Shown here in pieces: positions 28,122 to 36,721 of a DNA stretch of 64,000 bases. Within the stretch, counting starts at the first letter, position 1. Each line of letters starts with the position of its first letter. Location: NCBI RefSeq assembly GCF_002234595.1, contig NZ_NMUL01000041.1, positions 41,926 to 105,925 on the forward strand, given 5' to 3'. The notes below the pieces were generated by a model. It saw only the letters and a program-made list of their open reading frames with translations. It was not told the origin of the DNA and ran no database searches. The position numbers and the translations under genes were made by a program. This DNA is from Amycolatopsis vastitatis (GTDB lineage Bacteria > Actinomycetota > Actinomycetes > Mycobacteriales > Pseudonocardiaceae).

Positions 28122-30095
28122 TTACCGGGGCAGCGGACGGGCCGCCGCCAGCGGCTTGACCGCGGCGCGGACCCCCTTCGCGGTGAAGAAGCCGTCTACG
28201 CTGACGGGAAGGCGAATCCGCCAGTTAGGGTACTGGTCGACCGTTCCGGGCAGATTCGGCTGCCGCACTTGGCCCGCCACGTCCGCGGGCGACGTCAGCA
28301 CGAGCCGCGACGCGGCCGACGCCAGCAGCGTGTGCAGCGCGACGACCGGGTCGTCGTCCGGAATCCCTTCCCGCGCAACGAGTTCGAACAGCGCCTTCCG
28401 CTCGGCGGCGGCCGCCTCTTCCTCCGCTTCGACGCCCCGGTCCAGCAGGCCCAGCTCGGCGCGGATCCGGACGTGCTCGCTCTTCAGCCAGCCCGGGACC
28501 GTCGGCAGGTCGTGCGTGGAAATGCTGGCCATGGCGTCGGGATCCCACTCCGCGGGGCGGGTGAACGGCTTGCCCGGCGCGTCCCAGTCGCGTTCGAACC
28601 ACAGCACGGCCGAGCTGAGCATGCCCCGCTCGTGCATGGTGTCGGTGACGGTCTCCTCGACGGTGCCCAGGTCCTCCCCCACGACGACCGCGCCGGCGCG
28701 GTGCGCTTCGAGCGCGAGCACACCGACCATCGCTTCGGCGTCGTAGTGGACGTACGTCCCGCGGTGCGCGGGCTCGCCCGGCGGGATCCACCACAGCCGC
28801 CAGAGCCCGGCGATGTGGTCGACGCGGATGCCGTCGGCGTACCGCAGCACACCGCGGATGACGTCCCGGAACGGCCCGTACCCGGCCTCGGCGAGCTTGT
28901 CCGGCCGCCAGGGCGGCAGGTTCCAGTCCTGCCCCTGCTGGTTGAACGCGTCCGGCGGCGCGCCGACCCGCACGTCGGCGGCGAAGACGTCCCGCACCGC
29001 CCAGGTGTCGGCCCCGCCCGGGTGCACGCCGACCGGCAGGTCGTGCACGATCCCGACCGTCATCCCGGCCTCGCGCGCCGCCACGCGCGCGGTTTCCAGC
29101 TGCACCCGGCAGAGGTGCTGCAGCCACGCGTGGAAGCCGACGCGCTCCTTCAGCTCCTCCCGTGCCTTCTCCACCTCCGGCCCGGCCGGGTCGCGCAGCG
29201 GCTCCGGCCAGTCCCGCCAGTCCGCCCCGTGCCGCTCGGCGAGGGCGCAGAACAGCGCGAAGTCCAGCAGGTCGGCGTCCTCGGGCACCTCCTCCACGCG
29301 GTGCGGCCAGAGCAGTTCGAGCGCCGCGCGCTTGGCCGTCCACACCGCGTCGTAGTCGATGAGCTCGCCGCCACGGTCCGGCTCCAGCGACCGCACCGCG
29401 TCCTGGACCGCCCGGTCGGCCGCACCGAACGTCTCGGTGGCCGTGACGCGCAGGTAGACGGGGTTGGCGAACCGCCGGCTCGCGGGCGAGTACGGCGAGC
29501 GCTCGACCGGGTGGGCCGGGCTGATCGCCTGCACCGGGTTGACCAGCAGGACACCGGCGTCCAGCTCCGCGGCGGACCGGGCGGCGAAGGTCGCGAGGTC
29601 CGCGTAGTCGCCGATGCCCCAGGAGCCGGCCGAGTGCAGGGCGTAGAGCTGCAGCATCCACCCCCACGCGGGCCGGACCTCCGGCAGCTTCGCCGGCACG
29701 ACCGCGAGCACGGCCTCCTGGCCGTCCGCGACCACCCGGTGCCAGCCGAGCGGCAGGTCCGCCGGCAGCTCCCCGTCGGCGCGCCGACGGGTGCCGTCCT
29801 CGAGCACGACCTCGGCGTCGACGCCCAGCGGCCGTCCGGTGCCTTCCCGCACGACGATCGTCGGCGGCAGGACGGCGGCGGACCGGGCTGCGCGCGCCGT
29901 GGTCAGCGCTTCGGCCATGGCCTCCTCACTGGTCGCGTCGACACCGAACTGGCCGAGGACGGCGATGACGACGTCGTCGTCCACGTCGACCCAGACCTGG
30001 TCGGCGTTCTCGTACCGGGTGGCGACCCCGTGGCGGTCGGCGAGCTCGTGCAGGGCACTGCGGGCGGGGATCTCTTCGGGCACGGGGACCAGCAT
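28122..30095 (-). CDS. malQ: 4-alpha-glucanotransferase (amylomaltase)
   Basis: MalQ disproportionates maltodextrins, moving glucan segments between chains and releasing glucose. The 657-residue GH77 protein has a long N-terminal region with beta-sandwich character, typical of the actinobacterial form. Its signatures are WGWMLQLYALHSAGSWGIGD, NPVQAISPAHPVERSPYSP, YADGIRVDHIAGLWRLWWIP (nucleophile Asp), VVGEDLGTVEETV (acid Glu) and ISTHDLPTVPGW. It lies 63 bp before glgX on the same strand, so a five-gene run malQ-glgX-treY-treZ-glgX is possible. It diverges from the APC permease gene. Confidence 0.94.
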   Translation of the reverse strand: MLVPVPEEIPARSALHELADRHGVATRYENADQVWVDVDDDVVIAVLGQFGVDATSEEAMAEALTTARAARSAAVLPPTIVVREGTGRPLGVDAEVVLEDGTRRRADGELPADLPLGWHRVVADGQEAVLAVVPAKLPEVRPAWGWMLQLYALHSAGSWGIGDYADLATFAARSAAELDAGVLLVNPVQAISPAHPVERSPYSPASRRFANPVYLRVTATETFGAADRAVQDAVRSLEPDRGGELIDYDAVWTAKRAALELLWPHRVEEVPEDADLLDFALFCALAERHGADWRDWPEPLRDPAGPEVEKAREELKERVGFHAWLQHLCRVQLETARVAAREAGMTVGIVHDLPVGVHPGGADTWAVRDVFAADVRVGAPPDAFNQQGQDWNLPPWRPDKLAEAGYGPFRDVIRGVLRYADGIRVDHIAGLWRLWWIPPGEPAHRGTYVHYDAEAMVGVLALEAHRAGAVVVGEDLGTVEETVTDTMHERGMLSSAVLWFERDWDAPGKPFTRPAEWDPDAMASISTHDLPTVPGWLKSEHVRIRAELGLLDRGVEAEEEAAAAERKALFELVAREGIPDDDPVVALHTLLASAASRLVLTSPADVAGQVRQPNLPGTVDQYPNWRIRLPVSVDGFFTAKGVRAAVKPLAAARPLPR

Positions 30096-30193
30096 TCCGG
30101 TGCCCGGCCGTTCCCGCCATCTGCGCGGGACGACGTCACTTCGCCCCGGTCGTCCGCACCCGCCGCCGATCTGCGGGAACGCCCGTGACCTTT

Positions 30194-30199
30194 TAACTT
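30194..30199 (+). promoter_or_regulatory. Candidate -10 element for leaderless APC permease transcript
   Basis: TAACTT (TAnnnT) ends 6 bp before the ATG at 30206, and the intervening bases (CTCCTC) are the complement-like opposite of a ribosome-binding site. The same 6-bp spacing is seen at 4718-4730. No convincing -35 was found. Confidence 0.4.
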
Positions 30200-30205
30200 C
30201 TCCTC

Positions 30206-31678
30206 ATGGGTGAGCGGAGAACGCTGAACGTGGACGAGGTCCTGGACCGCCAGGACTCCGGGGAGCTCAAACGGCGGCTGCGCGGGCGCGACCTGGTCGG
30301 GTTCGGCGTCGGGATCATCATCGGCACCGGCATCTTCACCCTCGCGGGCGTCGAGGCGAAGACGCACGCCGGGCCCGCCGTGACGTTGTCCTTCGTGCTC
30401 GGCGCGGTCGTCGCCGGGCTCGCGGCGCTGTGTTACGCGGAGCTGGCCTCCAGCGTCCCGACAGCCGGAAGCGCTTACACCTACGCCTTCGCCACCCTCG
30501 GCGAAGTGTTCGCCTGGATCATCGGCTGGGACCTGCTGCTGGAGTTCGCGCTCGGCGCCGCCGTGGTCTCGCGCGGCTGGTCGGGGTACCTGGCGAACCT
30601 GCTCGGGCTGTCGCCGGAGTGGTTCGGCGAAGACGCGAAGGTGAACATCGGCGCGGTGCTCATCATCGGCGTGCTGACGGTGGTCGCCGTGCTGGGTATC
30701 AAGGAGTCGGCCCGGCTGACCAACCTGCTGGTGTGCGTGAAGGTCGCGGTCTGCGTCCTGGTGCTCGCGGTCGGCCTGTTCTTCGTCCGGGGCGCCAACC
30801 TGACGCCGTTCGTCCCGCCGGCCCGGGCGCCCGAGGCGGGCACGACGGTGCTGGAGCAACCGATCGTCCAGGCGGCGCTCGGCCTGGAGCAGTCGGTGTA
30901 CGGCATCGCCGGGATGATCACCGCGGCCGCGGTGGTCTTCTTCGCCTACACCGGCTTCGAAGCACTCGCGAACCTCGGCGAAGAGACGCTGAACCCGCGC
31001 AAGGACCTCCGGGTCGGCATCCTCGGCGCGCTGGGGGTGTGCGCGCTGCTCTACATCGGCGTGTCGATCGTGCTGACCGGCATGGTCCCGTTCACCGACA
31101 TCGACACCGGCGCGCCGCTGGCCGACGCGTTCGACCGGGTCGGCCAGCACTGGGTGGGCGCGCTGATCTCGCTCGGCGCGGTGACCGGCCTGACGTCGGT
31201 GATGATGGTCGAACTGGTCACGATCGGGCGGATCGGGTTCGCGATGGGCCGGGACGGCCTGCTGCCGAAGGCGCTCGGCACCGCGCACCCGCGCTGGGGC
31301 ACCCCGCACCGGATGACCATCGGCGGCGCGGCACTGATCGCAGTGCTGGCCGCGTTCGTCCCGATCTCCGAACTGGCCGACATGGTCAGCATCGGCGCGC
31401 TGTCGGCGATGATCATCGTGGCCGTGGCGGTCCCGGTGCTGCGCCGCCGCCGTCCCGACCTGGAGCGGCCGTTCTCCGTGCCCTTCTCGCCGGTGGTGCC
31501 GATCCTGGCCGCGCTGGCGTGCCTGTACCTGATGCTCAACCTGAACGTGCTCACGTGGATCCGCTTCGCGGTGTGGCTGTTGATCGGCCTGGTGATCTAC
31601 TTCGCCTACGGCCGCCGTCACTCCCGTTTTGCGCCCGGAAACGCGGAGACGGCGGTCAGTCCCAAAAGGACGGAGTGA
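30206..31678 (+). CDS. APC-superfamily amino acid permease (cationic amino acid transporter type)
   Basis: This 490-residue integral membrane protein has about 12-14 hydrophobic segments. It starts with a cytoplasmic stretch (LKRRLRGRDLVGFGVGIIIG) and the helix-1 signature GIIIGTGIFTLAG. TAGSAYTYAFATLGE and VFFAYTGFEALANLGEETLNPRKD are characteristic of the CAT/YhdG branch of the APC superfamily. The substrate is probably an amino acid, perhaps basic; this is inference. The 3' end overlaps the convergent gene by 23 bp. No ribosome-binding site precedes the ATG, and a TAnnnT box suggests a leaderless mRNA. Confidence 0.9.
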   Translation: MGERRTLNVDEVLDRQDSGELKRRLRGRDLVGFGVGIIIGTGIFTLAGVEAKTHAGPAVTLSFVLGAVVAGLAALCYAELASSVPTAGSAYTYAFATLGEVFAWIIGWDLLLEFALGAAVVSRGWSGYLANLLGLSPEWFGEDAKVNIGAVLIIGVLTVVAVLGIKESARLTNLLVCVKVAVCVLVLAVGLFFVRGANLTPFVPPARAPEAGTTVLEQPIVQAALGLEQSVYGIAGMITAAAVVFFAYTGFEALANLGEETLNPRKDLRVGILGALGVCALLYIGVSIVLTGMVPFTDIDTGAPLADAFDRVGQHWVGALISLGAVTGLTSVMMVELVTIGRIGFAMGRDGLLPKALGTAHPRWGTPHRMTIGGAALIAVLAAFVPISELADMVSIGALSAMIIVAVAVPVLRRRRPDLERPFSVPFSPVVPILAALACLYLMLNLNVLTWIRFAVWLLIGLVIYFAYGRRHSRFAPGNAETAVSPKRTE

Positions 31679-32438
31679 GCCCGGCGACGCGGGCCGCCTC
31701 GCGGACGACGCCGTCCTGGTCCGCGTCGACGACCACCAGCACGCCGAGCCCGGCCAGTGCCGCCGTCACCCATTCCACGGGCTGGTCGTGGATCCCGTTG
31801 TCCCCCAACGACGGGTAAGTGTCCACAACGGACAGAAGGGTGCCCTCGGCACCGATGCGGATGCCCGCCAGGAGCACGAAGTGACCTCCGGGCGGGCGCC
31901 AGCGGGACGTCCACAGCGGCGGGACCCCGGTGTCGAGGTAGTCGAGCAACGCGCGTTCCGGGGTGTCGTGGGCGCCGAGCTCGGCACCGTCGATCCGGGC
32001 GACCACCGCGACGCGCGGGACGTCCCACAGCCCGACGAGCAGGTCGAACAGCGACCCGGTGGTCCACTCCCCCGTCACCGGCACCGCCGTGAGGGTGCCC
32101 CGCGACAGCGAACCGACGGCCGACGCGAGCCCGGAAACCCGGGTACCGGCCGCGGCCGGATCGTCGACGACCGGCAACGGCAGCCGGAAGTCGCGACGGC
32201 CCGTCTCGCCCCGCGGGTGCACGGCCGGCCCGCGGACCGTGCCCGCGGCCGCCGCGACGGCGTCCTGGTCGAGCCCGTCGAGCCCGGCCGCCCGCAGCGC
32301 CGCGAGCCCGCAGAACGCCGCGGCCAGCCCGTCCTTCTGGGGCAGCTCCGCCTGGGCCACCGCGGCCAGCCGGGCGCCGCCCGGCAGCCACCGCACCCCG
32401 GACAGGTCGAGCTGCCCGCCGTCGATCCCCGAAGACAT
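31656..32438 (-). CDS. Uncharacterised protein with papain-like residue pattern (DUF6885-like)
   Basis: This 260-residue soluble protein is encoded 98 bp downstream of the glutamine-synthetase-family gene. Near residue 30 it has AELPQKDGLAAAFCGLAALRA, with a glutamine five to ten residues before a cysteine at a helix start. Late in the chain come PGGHFVLLAGI and VVDTYPSLGDNGIHDQ. A Gln/Cys/His/Asp-Asn order like this is seen in papain-like and C39-like peptidases and transglutaminase-like amidases. That function is my inference. The gene resembles an actinobacterial conserved hypothetical family (I think DUF6885). It overlaps the APC gene tail by 23 bp. Confidence 0.65.
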   Translation of the reverse strand: MSSGIDGGQLDLSGVRWLPGGARLAAVAQAELPQKDGLAAAFCGLAALRAAGLDGLDQDAVAAAAGTVRGPAVHPRGETGRRDFRLPLPVVDDPAAAGTRVSGLASAVGSLSRGTLTAVPVTGEWTTGSLFDLLVGLWDVPRVAVVARIDGAELGAHDTPERALLDYLDTGVPPLWTSRWRPPGGHFVLLAGIRIGAEGTLLSVVDTYPSLGDNGIHDQPVEWVTAALAGLGVLVVVDADQDGVVREAARVAGLTPSFWD

Positions 32439-32536
32439 CGGTCCCCTCAGAACCTTGTTCAGCCGTCAGCCGGCGCGAGTGTCACCACAGGCGGGTGCCT
32501 GCGGTCCGTAGCGCCGTCTCGACCAGAATAAGGTTC

Positions 32537-33892
32537 TCAATAGCGCCAAAGATGGGCGGCGACGATCTCGTCCGCCGTGTGGTCGGCCGCCCACGCCGCG
32601 TCCGACGCCCGGACGGCGCGGAAGGCACCCAGCAGCTCGTCGCCGAGCACGCCGGCGATCCGCGGCGACGCCAGCAGCGCGGCGTCCTGTTCGGCGGTGT
32701 CCGCCGGCAGCCGGCGCACGCCGCGCGTCTCCCGCTCCCCGTCCGTCCAGCCACCCGGGTCCTCGCCGATCGGCTCGGGCAACGCGGGCGCGTCCTCGAT
32801 GCCGGCCATCCCGGCGGCCAGCACCACCGCCAGCGCGAGGTACGGGTTGGCCGAGGCGTCGGACGTCTTGAGCTCGACGTTCGCGTGGTCGGCGCCCAGC
32901 AGCGGCGTGCCGGGGACGTACCGCAGCGGCGCCTCCCGGTTCTCCACGCCCCAGAACGCGTAAGCGCCCGCGAAGTAGCCCGGCCGGAGGCGAAGGGTCG
33001 AAGGCACGCTCGGCGCGGTGATCGCGGTCAGCGCCGGCAGGTCGCGCAGCAGCCCGGCGAGGTAGCCGGCGCCGTCGCCTTCGGGGGTGTTCTCGGCGCC
33101 GTCGAGCAGGTTGCGGCCCTTGCGGCGGACGGAGGTGTGCAGGTGCCAGCCGTTGCCGGCCGCACCCAGCCCGACGAGCGGCGCGAAGCTGACGGCGAGG
33201 CCGTGCGCACGGGCGGCGGCGTGGATGGTCTGGCGGGCGAGCAGCTGGTCGTCGGCGGCCGAGACGGGATCGGTGGCGGCGAGCGACAGCTCGAGCTGGG
33301 CCACGCCGTACTCGGCGTGCAGCTGGCCGATCCGCAGGCCGTTGGCGGCGAAGTCGTGCAGGAGGGCCGCGACGAAGCCGTCCAGGCCGACCAGGGCGTG
33401 CGGGCTGTAGGCCGGGCCGGGGTGCCCGGGCGTCGTCACGACGTCGGTGCTGCCCGCGGGCGCGACGGCGAACTCGAGCTCGTAGCCGGCCCGGAACTCG
33501 AGCCCGCGCCGCGTACCCTCCGCGACCTGCCGTTCGAGCACCGCACGCTGGCAGTACGGCCACGGCTCGCCGTCCTTGGTGAGCTGCCGGACCGGTGCCC
33601 AGGCGAGCGCGGGCTGCCCGGCCAGCCGGCGCAGCCGGTCGACCACGGGCACAAGCCGGATGTCCCCGGACGGCGTCGCAAGGCCGGCGTGCCCGTAGGT
33701 GATGGCGTCGCGGCTGTCGAAGACGGCGAAGAGCGAGGTCGCGCCGACGCCGCGGGTGGCGGCGTCGGCCAGGCCGGCGATGGGGACGACGCGGGAGCGC
33801 GGGATGCCGTTGTTGTCCGCCCAGGCGAGGTGGACACCGCCCACTCCGGCGGCGGCGAAGTCCTTCGCCGCGGCCGACGCCGCTTTCGTCAT
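32537..33892 (-). CDS. Glutamine synthetase family protein (probably not the housekeeping GlnA)
   Basis: This 451-residue ligase of the GS fold has GYELEFAVAP (metal-binding Glu), AEYGVAQLELSLAATDP, GNGWHLHTSVRRKG (the NGxGxHxHxS motif in altered form), ENREAPLRYVPG and ELKTSDASANPYLALAV. The usual PKP and NSYKRL loops are changed (SFAPLVGLGAAG; PSVPSTLRLRPG). No adenylylation-site NLYD motif is seen, pointing to a gamma-glutamyl-ligase paralogue (GlnA3/GlnA4 or PuuA-like) acting on an amine. The ATG at 33892 has AGGAAG at 9-nt spacing; a GTG six bases upstream is less likely. It shares a transcript with the papain-like candidate. Confidence 0.82.
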   Translation of the reverse strand: MTKAASAAAKDFAAAGVGGVHLAWADNNGIPRSRVVPIAGLADAATRGVGATSLFAVFDSRDAITYGHAGLATPSGDIRLVPVVDRLRRLAGQPALAWAPVRQLTKDGEPWPYCQRAVLERQVAEGTRRGLEFRAGYELEFAVAPAGSTDVVTTPGHPGPAYSPHALVGLDGFVAALLHDFAANGLRIGQLHAEYGVAQLELSLAATDPVSAADDQLLARQTIHAAARAHGLAVSFAPLVGLGAAGNGWHLHTSVRRKGRNLLDGAENTPEGDGAGYLAGLLRDLPALTAITAPSVPSTLRLRPGYFAGAYAFWGVENREAPLRYVPGTPLLGADHANVELKTSDASANPYLALAVVLAAGMAGIEDAPALPEPIGEDPGGWTDGERETRGVRRLPADTAEQDAALLASPRIAGVLGDELLGAFRAVRASDAAWAADHTADEIVAAHLWRY

Positions 33893-34073
33893 GGCCACCC
33901 GCTTCCTGCCGCCCGGGGCTCAGTATCCCGGGCGGGCGAGGCGGAGACCATCACGATCCGACCGGCGGAAACACCCCCGCCCTCCCTGGACGGGGTTCCG
34001 GCAAAGTCGCTGGGTCGCGCCGACCGCCCGCCTGAGCCGGGCGTGACGCCCGCACGGCCCGTCTGTGGACAAC

Positions 34074-34973
34074 TCAGCCCGGCGGCTCCGGAACCCGCCG
34101 CGCGGAGGACTCCCGGCTGCGCAGCGCCACCCCCGCCACCACGGCCAGCGTCCCCAGTGCCTCGGGCAGCGAAGGCACCTGCCCGAGCAGCACGAACCCC
34201 ATCACGCCCGCCGTCACCGGGAGCAACGCCAGCAGCACCGCGAAGCGCGCCTGGCCCACCCGGCGCAGCACCACCTGGTCGAGCGCGTACGGCACCACCG
34301 TCGACAGCACCCCGACGCCGATGCCCAGCAGCAACAGGCGTGGCGAAGACCACACTCCGCCGGTGCCGGCGGCGAGCGGCGACAGGACGAGCGTGCCCGC
34401 CGCGAAGCCGATCGCCAGGCTGTCGATGCCGTCGCCGTCCACCGCCACCCGCTTGCCCAGCAGGATGTACCCCGCCCAGGCCGCCGCCGCGGCCAGGGCG
34501 AACACCACTCCCCAGAAGCTGCCCGCCAGCCGGACGTCCGCGATGGCCACCACCCCGGTGGCCACCAGCAGGACCGCGAGCACGTCCCGCAGCGTCCGGG
34601 ATCCCAGAGCCGCCACGACGACCGGGCCCGCGAACTCCATCGCCACCGCCGTCCCGAGCGGCAGGCGGGCGATCGCCTCGTAGAAGAGCACGTTCATGCC
34701 CGCCGTCACGACGCCGAAGACGATCGCCAGCAGCAGGCGCCTGCCCCGCCAGGCCGCCCGGGGTGGCCGGCGCCAGGCGAGCAGCACCACCGCCGCGCCG
34801 AGGCAGCGCAGCCACGCCACCCCGGCGGGCGTCGCGTGGCCGAAAAGACCGACCGCGATCGCCGCGCCGGCGTACATGGAAATTCCGCTGAGAACGAACA
34901 AGGCCGGAGCGGGTACCACGGAAAGTCGCCGGGGGGAAGTCGCCGATGTCACGATCTCATGCTGCCTGACCAC
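34074..34973 (-). CDS. EamA/RhtA-family transporter
   Basis: This 299-residue membrane protein has about ten hydrophobic helices in two EamA repeats. The first repeat begins LFVLSGISMYAGAAIAVGLF, and the second WGVVFALAAAAAWAGYILLGKR. LPLGTAVAMEFAGPVVVAALG and STVVPYALDQVVLRRVGQARF resemble the threonine/homoserine exporter RhtA. It probably exports small amino acids or related metabolites. The start is uncertain between GTG at 34973 and an in-frame GTG at 34952; neither has a strong ribosome-binding site. Confidence 0.87.
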   Translation of the reverse strand: MVRQHEIVTSATSPRRLSVVPAPALFVLSGISMYAGAAIAVGLFGHATPAGVAWLRCLGAAVVLLAWRRPPRAAWRGRRLLLAIVFGVVTAGMNVLFYEAIARLPLGTAVAMEFAGPVVVAALGSRTLRDVLAVLLVATGVVAIADVRLAGSFWGVVFALAAAAAWAGYILLGKRVAVDGDGIDSLAIGFAAGTLVLSPLAAGTGGVWSSPRLLLLGIGVGVLSTVVPYALDQVVLRRVGQARFAVLLALLPVTAGVMGFVLLGQVPSLPEALGTLAVVAGVALRSRESSARRVPEPPG

Positions 34974-35219
34974 GGAAAACGTAACTCTCCGGGTATTCGT
35001 CTCCTGGATTGCGGGACCCGGCTACGGCATCCGGGGTAAATCGGCGTGACTCAGGTCCCACCGGCGCGGGAACACTTGCGGGCAGCGAAACGTCTGGAAC
35101 AGTGGAAGCACGAACACCGCGGAGCCGGAGGCGATCGCCGCCACCGGCATCAGTCCCGAAGTGGGCGTAGCTGGATCGATGGCACCGGGCGACCGGTGCC
35201 GGGACGGAGGGAGACCCCC

Positions 35220-35399
35220 ATGACATCGCCGACGCTCACCCGCCCCGAACTGACCGCCGCCGACCGCTGTGACCGGTGCGGAGCAGCAGCTCAGGTACGA
35301 GCCATCCTCAGCACGGGTGGCGAACTGCTCTTCTGCGGGCACCACGCCCGCGAGCACGAGGCCAAGCTCAAGGAACTGTCCGCCGACATCCAGCGGTAA
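35220..35399 (+). CDS. Small zinc-binding protein (DUF7455-like)
   Basis: This 59-residue protein starts MTSPTLTRPELTAADRCDRCG. It contains CDRCGAAAQVRA and LLFCGHHAREHEAKLKEL, a CxxC plus CxHH/H arrangement that probably binds zinc. GGAGGGAG lies a short way before the ATG, which rules out the longer in-frame reading from 35046. It matches a small actinobacterial family that often lies near sigma-factor genes; the role is unknown. A strong terminator follows 11 bp after the stop. Confidence 0.85.
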   Translation: MTSPTLTRPELTAADRCDRCGAAAQVRAILSTGGELLFCGHHAREHEAKLKELSADIQR

Positions 35400-35410
35400 C
35401 ACAGACGAGC

Positions 35411-35448
35411 GAAAGGCGGCCGGTGCGCACAGGCGCCGGCCGCCTTTC
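35411..35448 (+). terminator. Intrinsic terminator after the small zinc protein
   Basis: A 16-bp inverted repeat (GAAAGGCGGCCGGTGC, with one G-T pair) and a 6-nt loop, the right arm ending CCGCCTTTC. Confidence 0.88.
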
Positions 35449-35528
35449 TGCATCTTGCAGAATGCGTGCCTTTTATCACGGCACGGCCGCGAACCGCAGT
35501 GATTACGGACACAAAAGCGGACAGGAAA

Positions 35529-36710
35529 TCAGACAGAATCCAGCACGACCTCGAACGCCACTTCCGCGGCGCCGAGCAGCTTCCCGTCGGCCCCCAGCGC
35601 CGAGCTGACGATCCGCGTGCCCCCGACCGCCCGGCTCACCAGGCTGCGCCGGCGCACCTCGGCGCCCACATGCCGCAGCACCGCCTCCGGCAGCACCGTC
35701 AGCAGGTCGCCGAGGATCACCAGCTGCGCCCCGAGCAGGTTGACGATGTTGATCAGCCCCAGCGTCAGCCACTCGGCGAACTCCGCGAGCTGCGACAGCG
35801 CCGCCTCCGGGTCCCGGCCCAGCTCGCGCAGCTCGAACAGGATCGCGCCGCGCGGGGTGTCCTCGGCCAGCCCGAGCGCCCGGCAGAGCGCCGCTTCGCC
35901 GACCTCGGTCTCCCAGCAGCCGCTGCTGCCGCAGTAGCAGGGCCGCCCGTCCGGGCGGATCACCATGTGCCCGATCTCGCCGACGTAGCCGGCGCCGCCG
36001 CGCAGCGCCGACCCTTCGGCGATGACGCCGCCGCCGACCCCGACGTCCGCCGAGATGTACACCACGTCGGACGCCCCTCGGGCCGCCCCGCGCAGGTGCT
36101 CGGCGACCGCGCCGAACTCGGCGTCGTTGCCGACCAGGATCGGGATCTGCAGCACCGCGCCGAGCCGCTCGCCGAGCGCGACGTCGGTCCAGCGCAGGTT
36201 CGGGGCCTCGTGCACGTGCCCGTCCGCGCGCCGGACGACACCGGGCACCGACACCCCGGCCGCCACCGGCGTCACGCCGAGGTCGCTCGCCAGGATGTTC
36301 GTCGACTCGATGACGTGGGTGATGACCTCTTCGGGCTGCCCCATCCGGCCGCGCAGGTTCCAGCTGTTGCGGCCCAGGATCTGCCCGCCCAGCCCGACCA
36401 GGGCGATCGCGACGTGCTCGACCTGCAGGTCGACCGCGAGCACGACCGCCGCGTGCGGCTGGGGCAGGACCAGGAGCGAGGGGCGGCCCGCCCCTCGTCC
36501 CGGCCTCGGCACCTTCTCCTCGACGACGCCGGCTTCGGCGAGCCCGTCGACGAGGGTCTTGATCGTGCTCCGGTTGAGCCCCAGCTGCGTGGCCAGGGTC
36601 GCCCGGGTGCTCGGCCCGCCGACGTGCAGCAGGCGGAGCAGGGTCGTGCGGTTGTGCCGGCGCACCTCGTCCGGTCGAGCAACGGGCGAGCTGGTCACGG
36701 GTTTTATCAT
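35529..36710 (-). CDS. ROK-family transcriptional repressor, XylR-like
   Basis: This 393-residue protein has an N-terminal winged-helix DNA-binding domain (HNRTTLLRLLHVGGPSTRATLATQLGLNRSTIKTLV, abbreviated, about 15-60). A ROK sugar-kinase-like effector domain follows with VYISADVGVGGGVIAEGSALRGGAGYVGEIGH (abbreviated) and the zinc motif CYCGSSGCWE. It lies 11 bp downstream of the sugar permease gene and is co-directional with the transporter genes. Such regulators repress pentose or hexose genes and are released by sugar. The 11-bp palindrome at 40311-40337 before the binding-protein gene is the likely target. The ATG at 36710 lacks a good ribosome-binding site. Confidence 0.88.
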   Translation of the reverse strand: MIKPVTSSPVARPDEVRRHNRTTLLRLLHVGGPSTRATLATQLGLNRSTIKTLVDGLAEAGVVEEKVPRPGRGAGRPSLLVLPQPHAAVVLAVDLQVEHVAIALVGLGGQILGRNSWNLRGRMGQPEEVITHVIESTNILASDLGVTPVAAGVSVPGVVRRADGHVHEAPNLRWTDVALGERLGAVLQIPILVGNDAEFGAVAEHLRGAARGASDVVYISADVGVGGGVIAEGSALRGGAGYVGEIGHMVIRPDGRPCYCGSSGCWETEVGEAALCRALGLAEDTPRGAILFELRELGRDPEAALSQLAEFAEWLTLGLINIVNLLGAQLVILGDLLTVLPEAVLRHVGAEVRRRSLVSRAVGGTRIVSSALGADGKLLGAAEVAFEVVLDSV

Positions 36711-36721
36711 CCCATGCTGGT

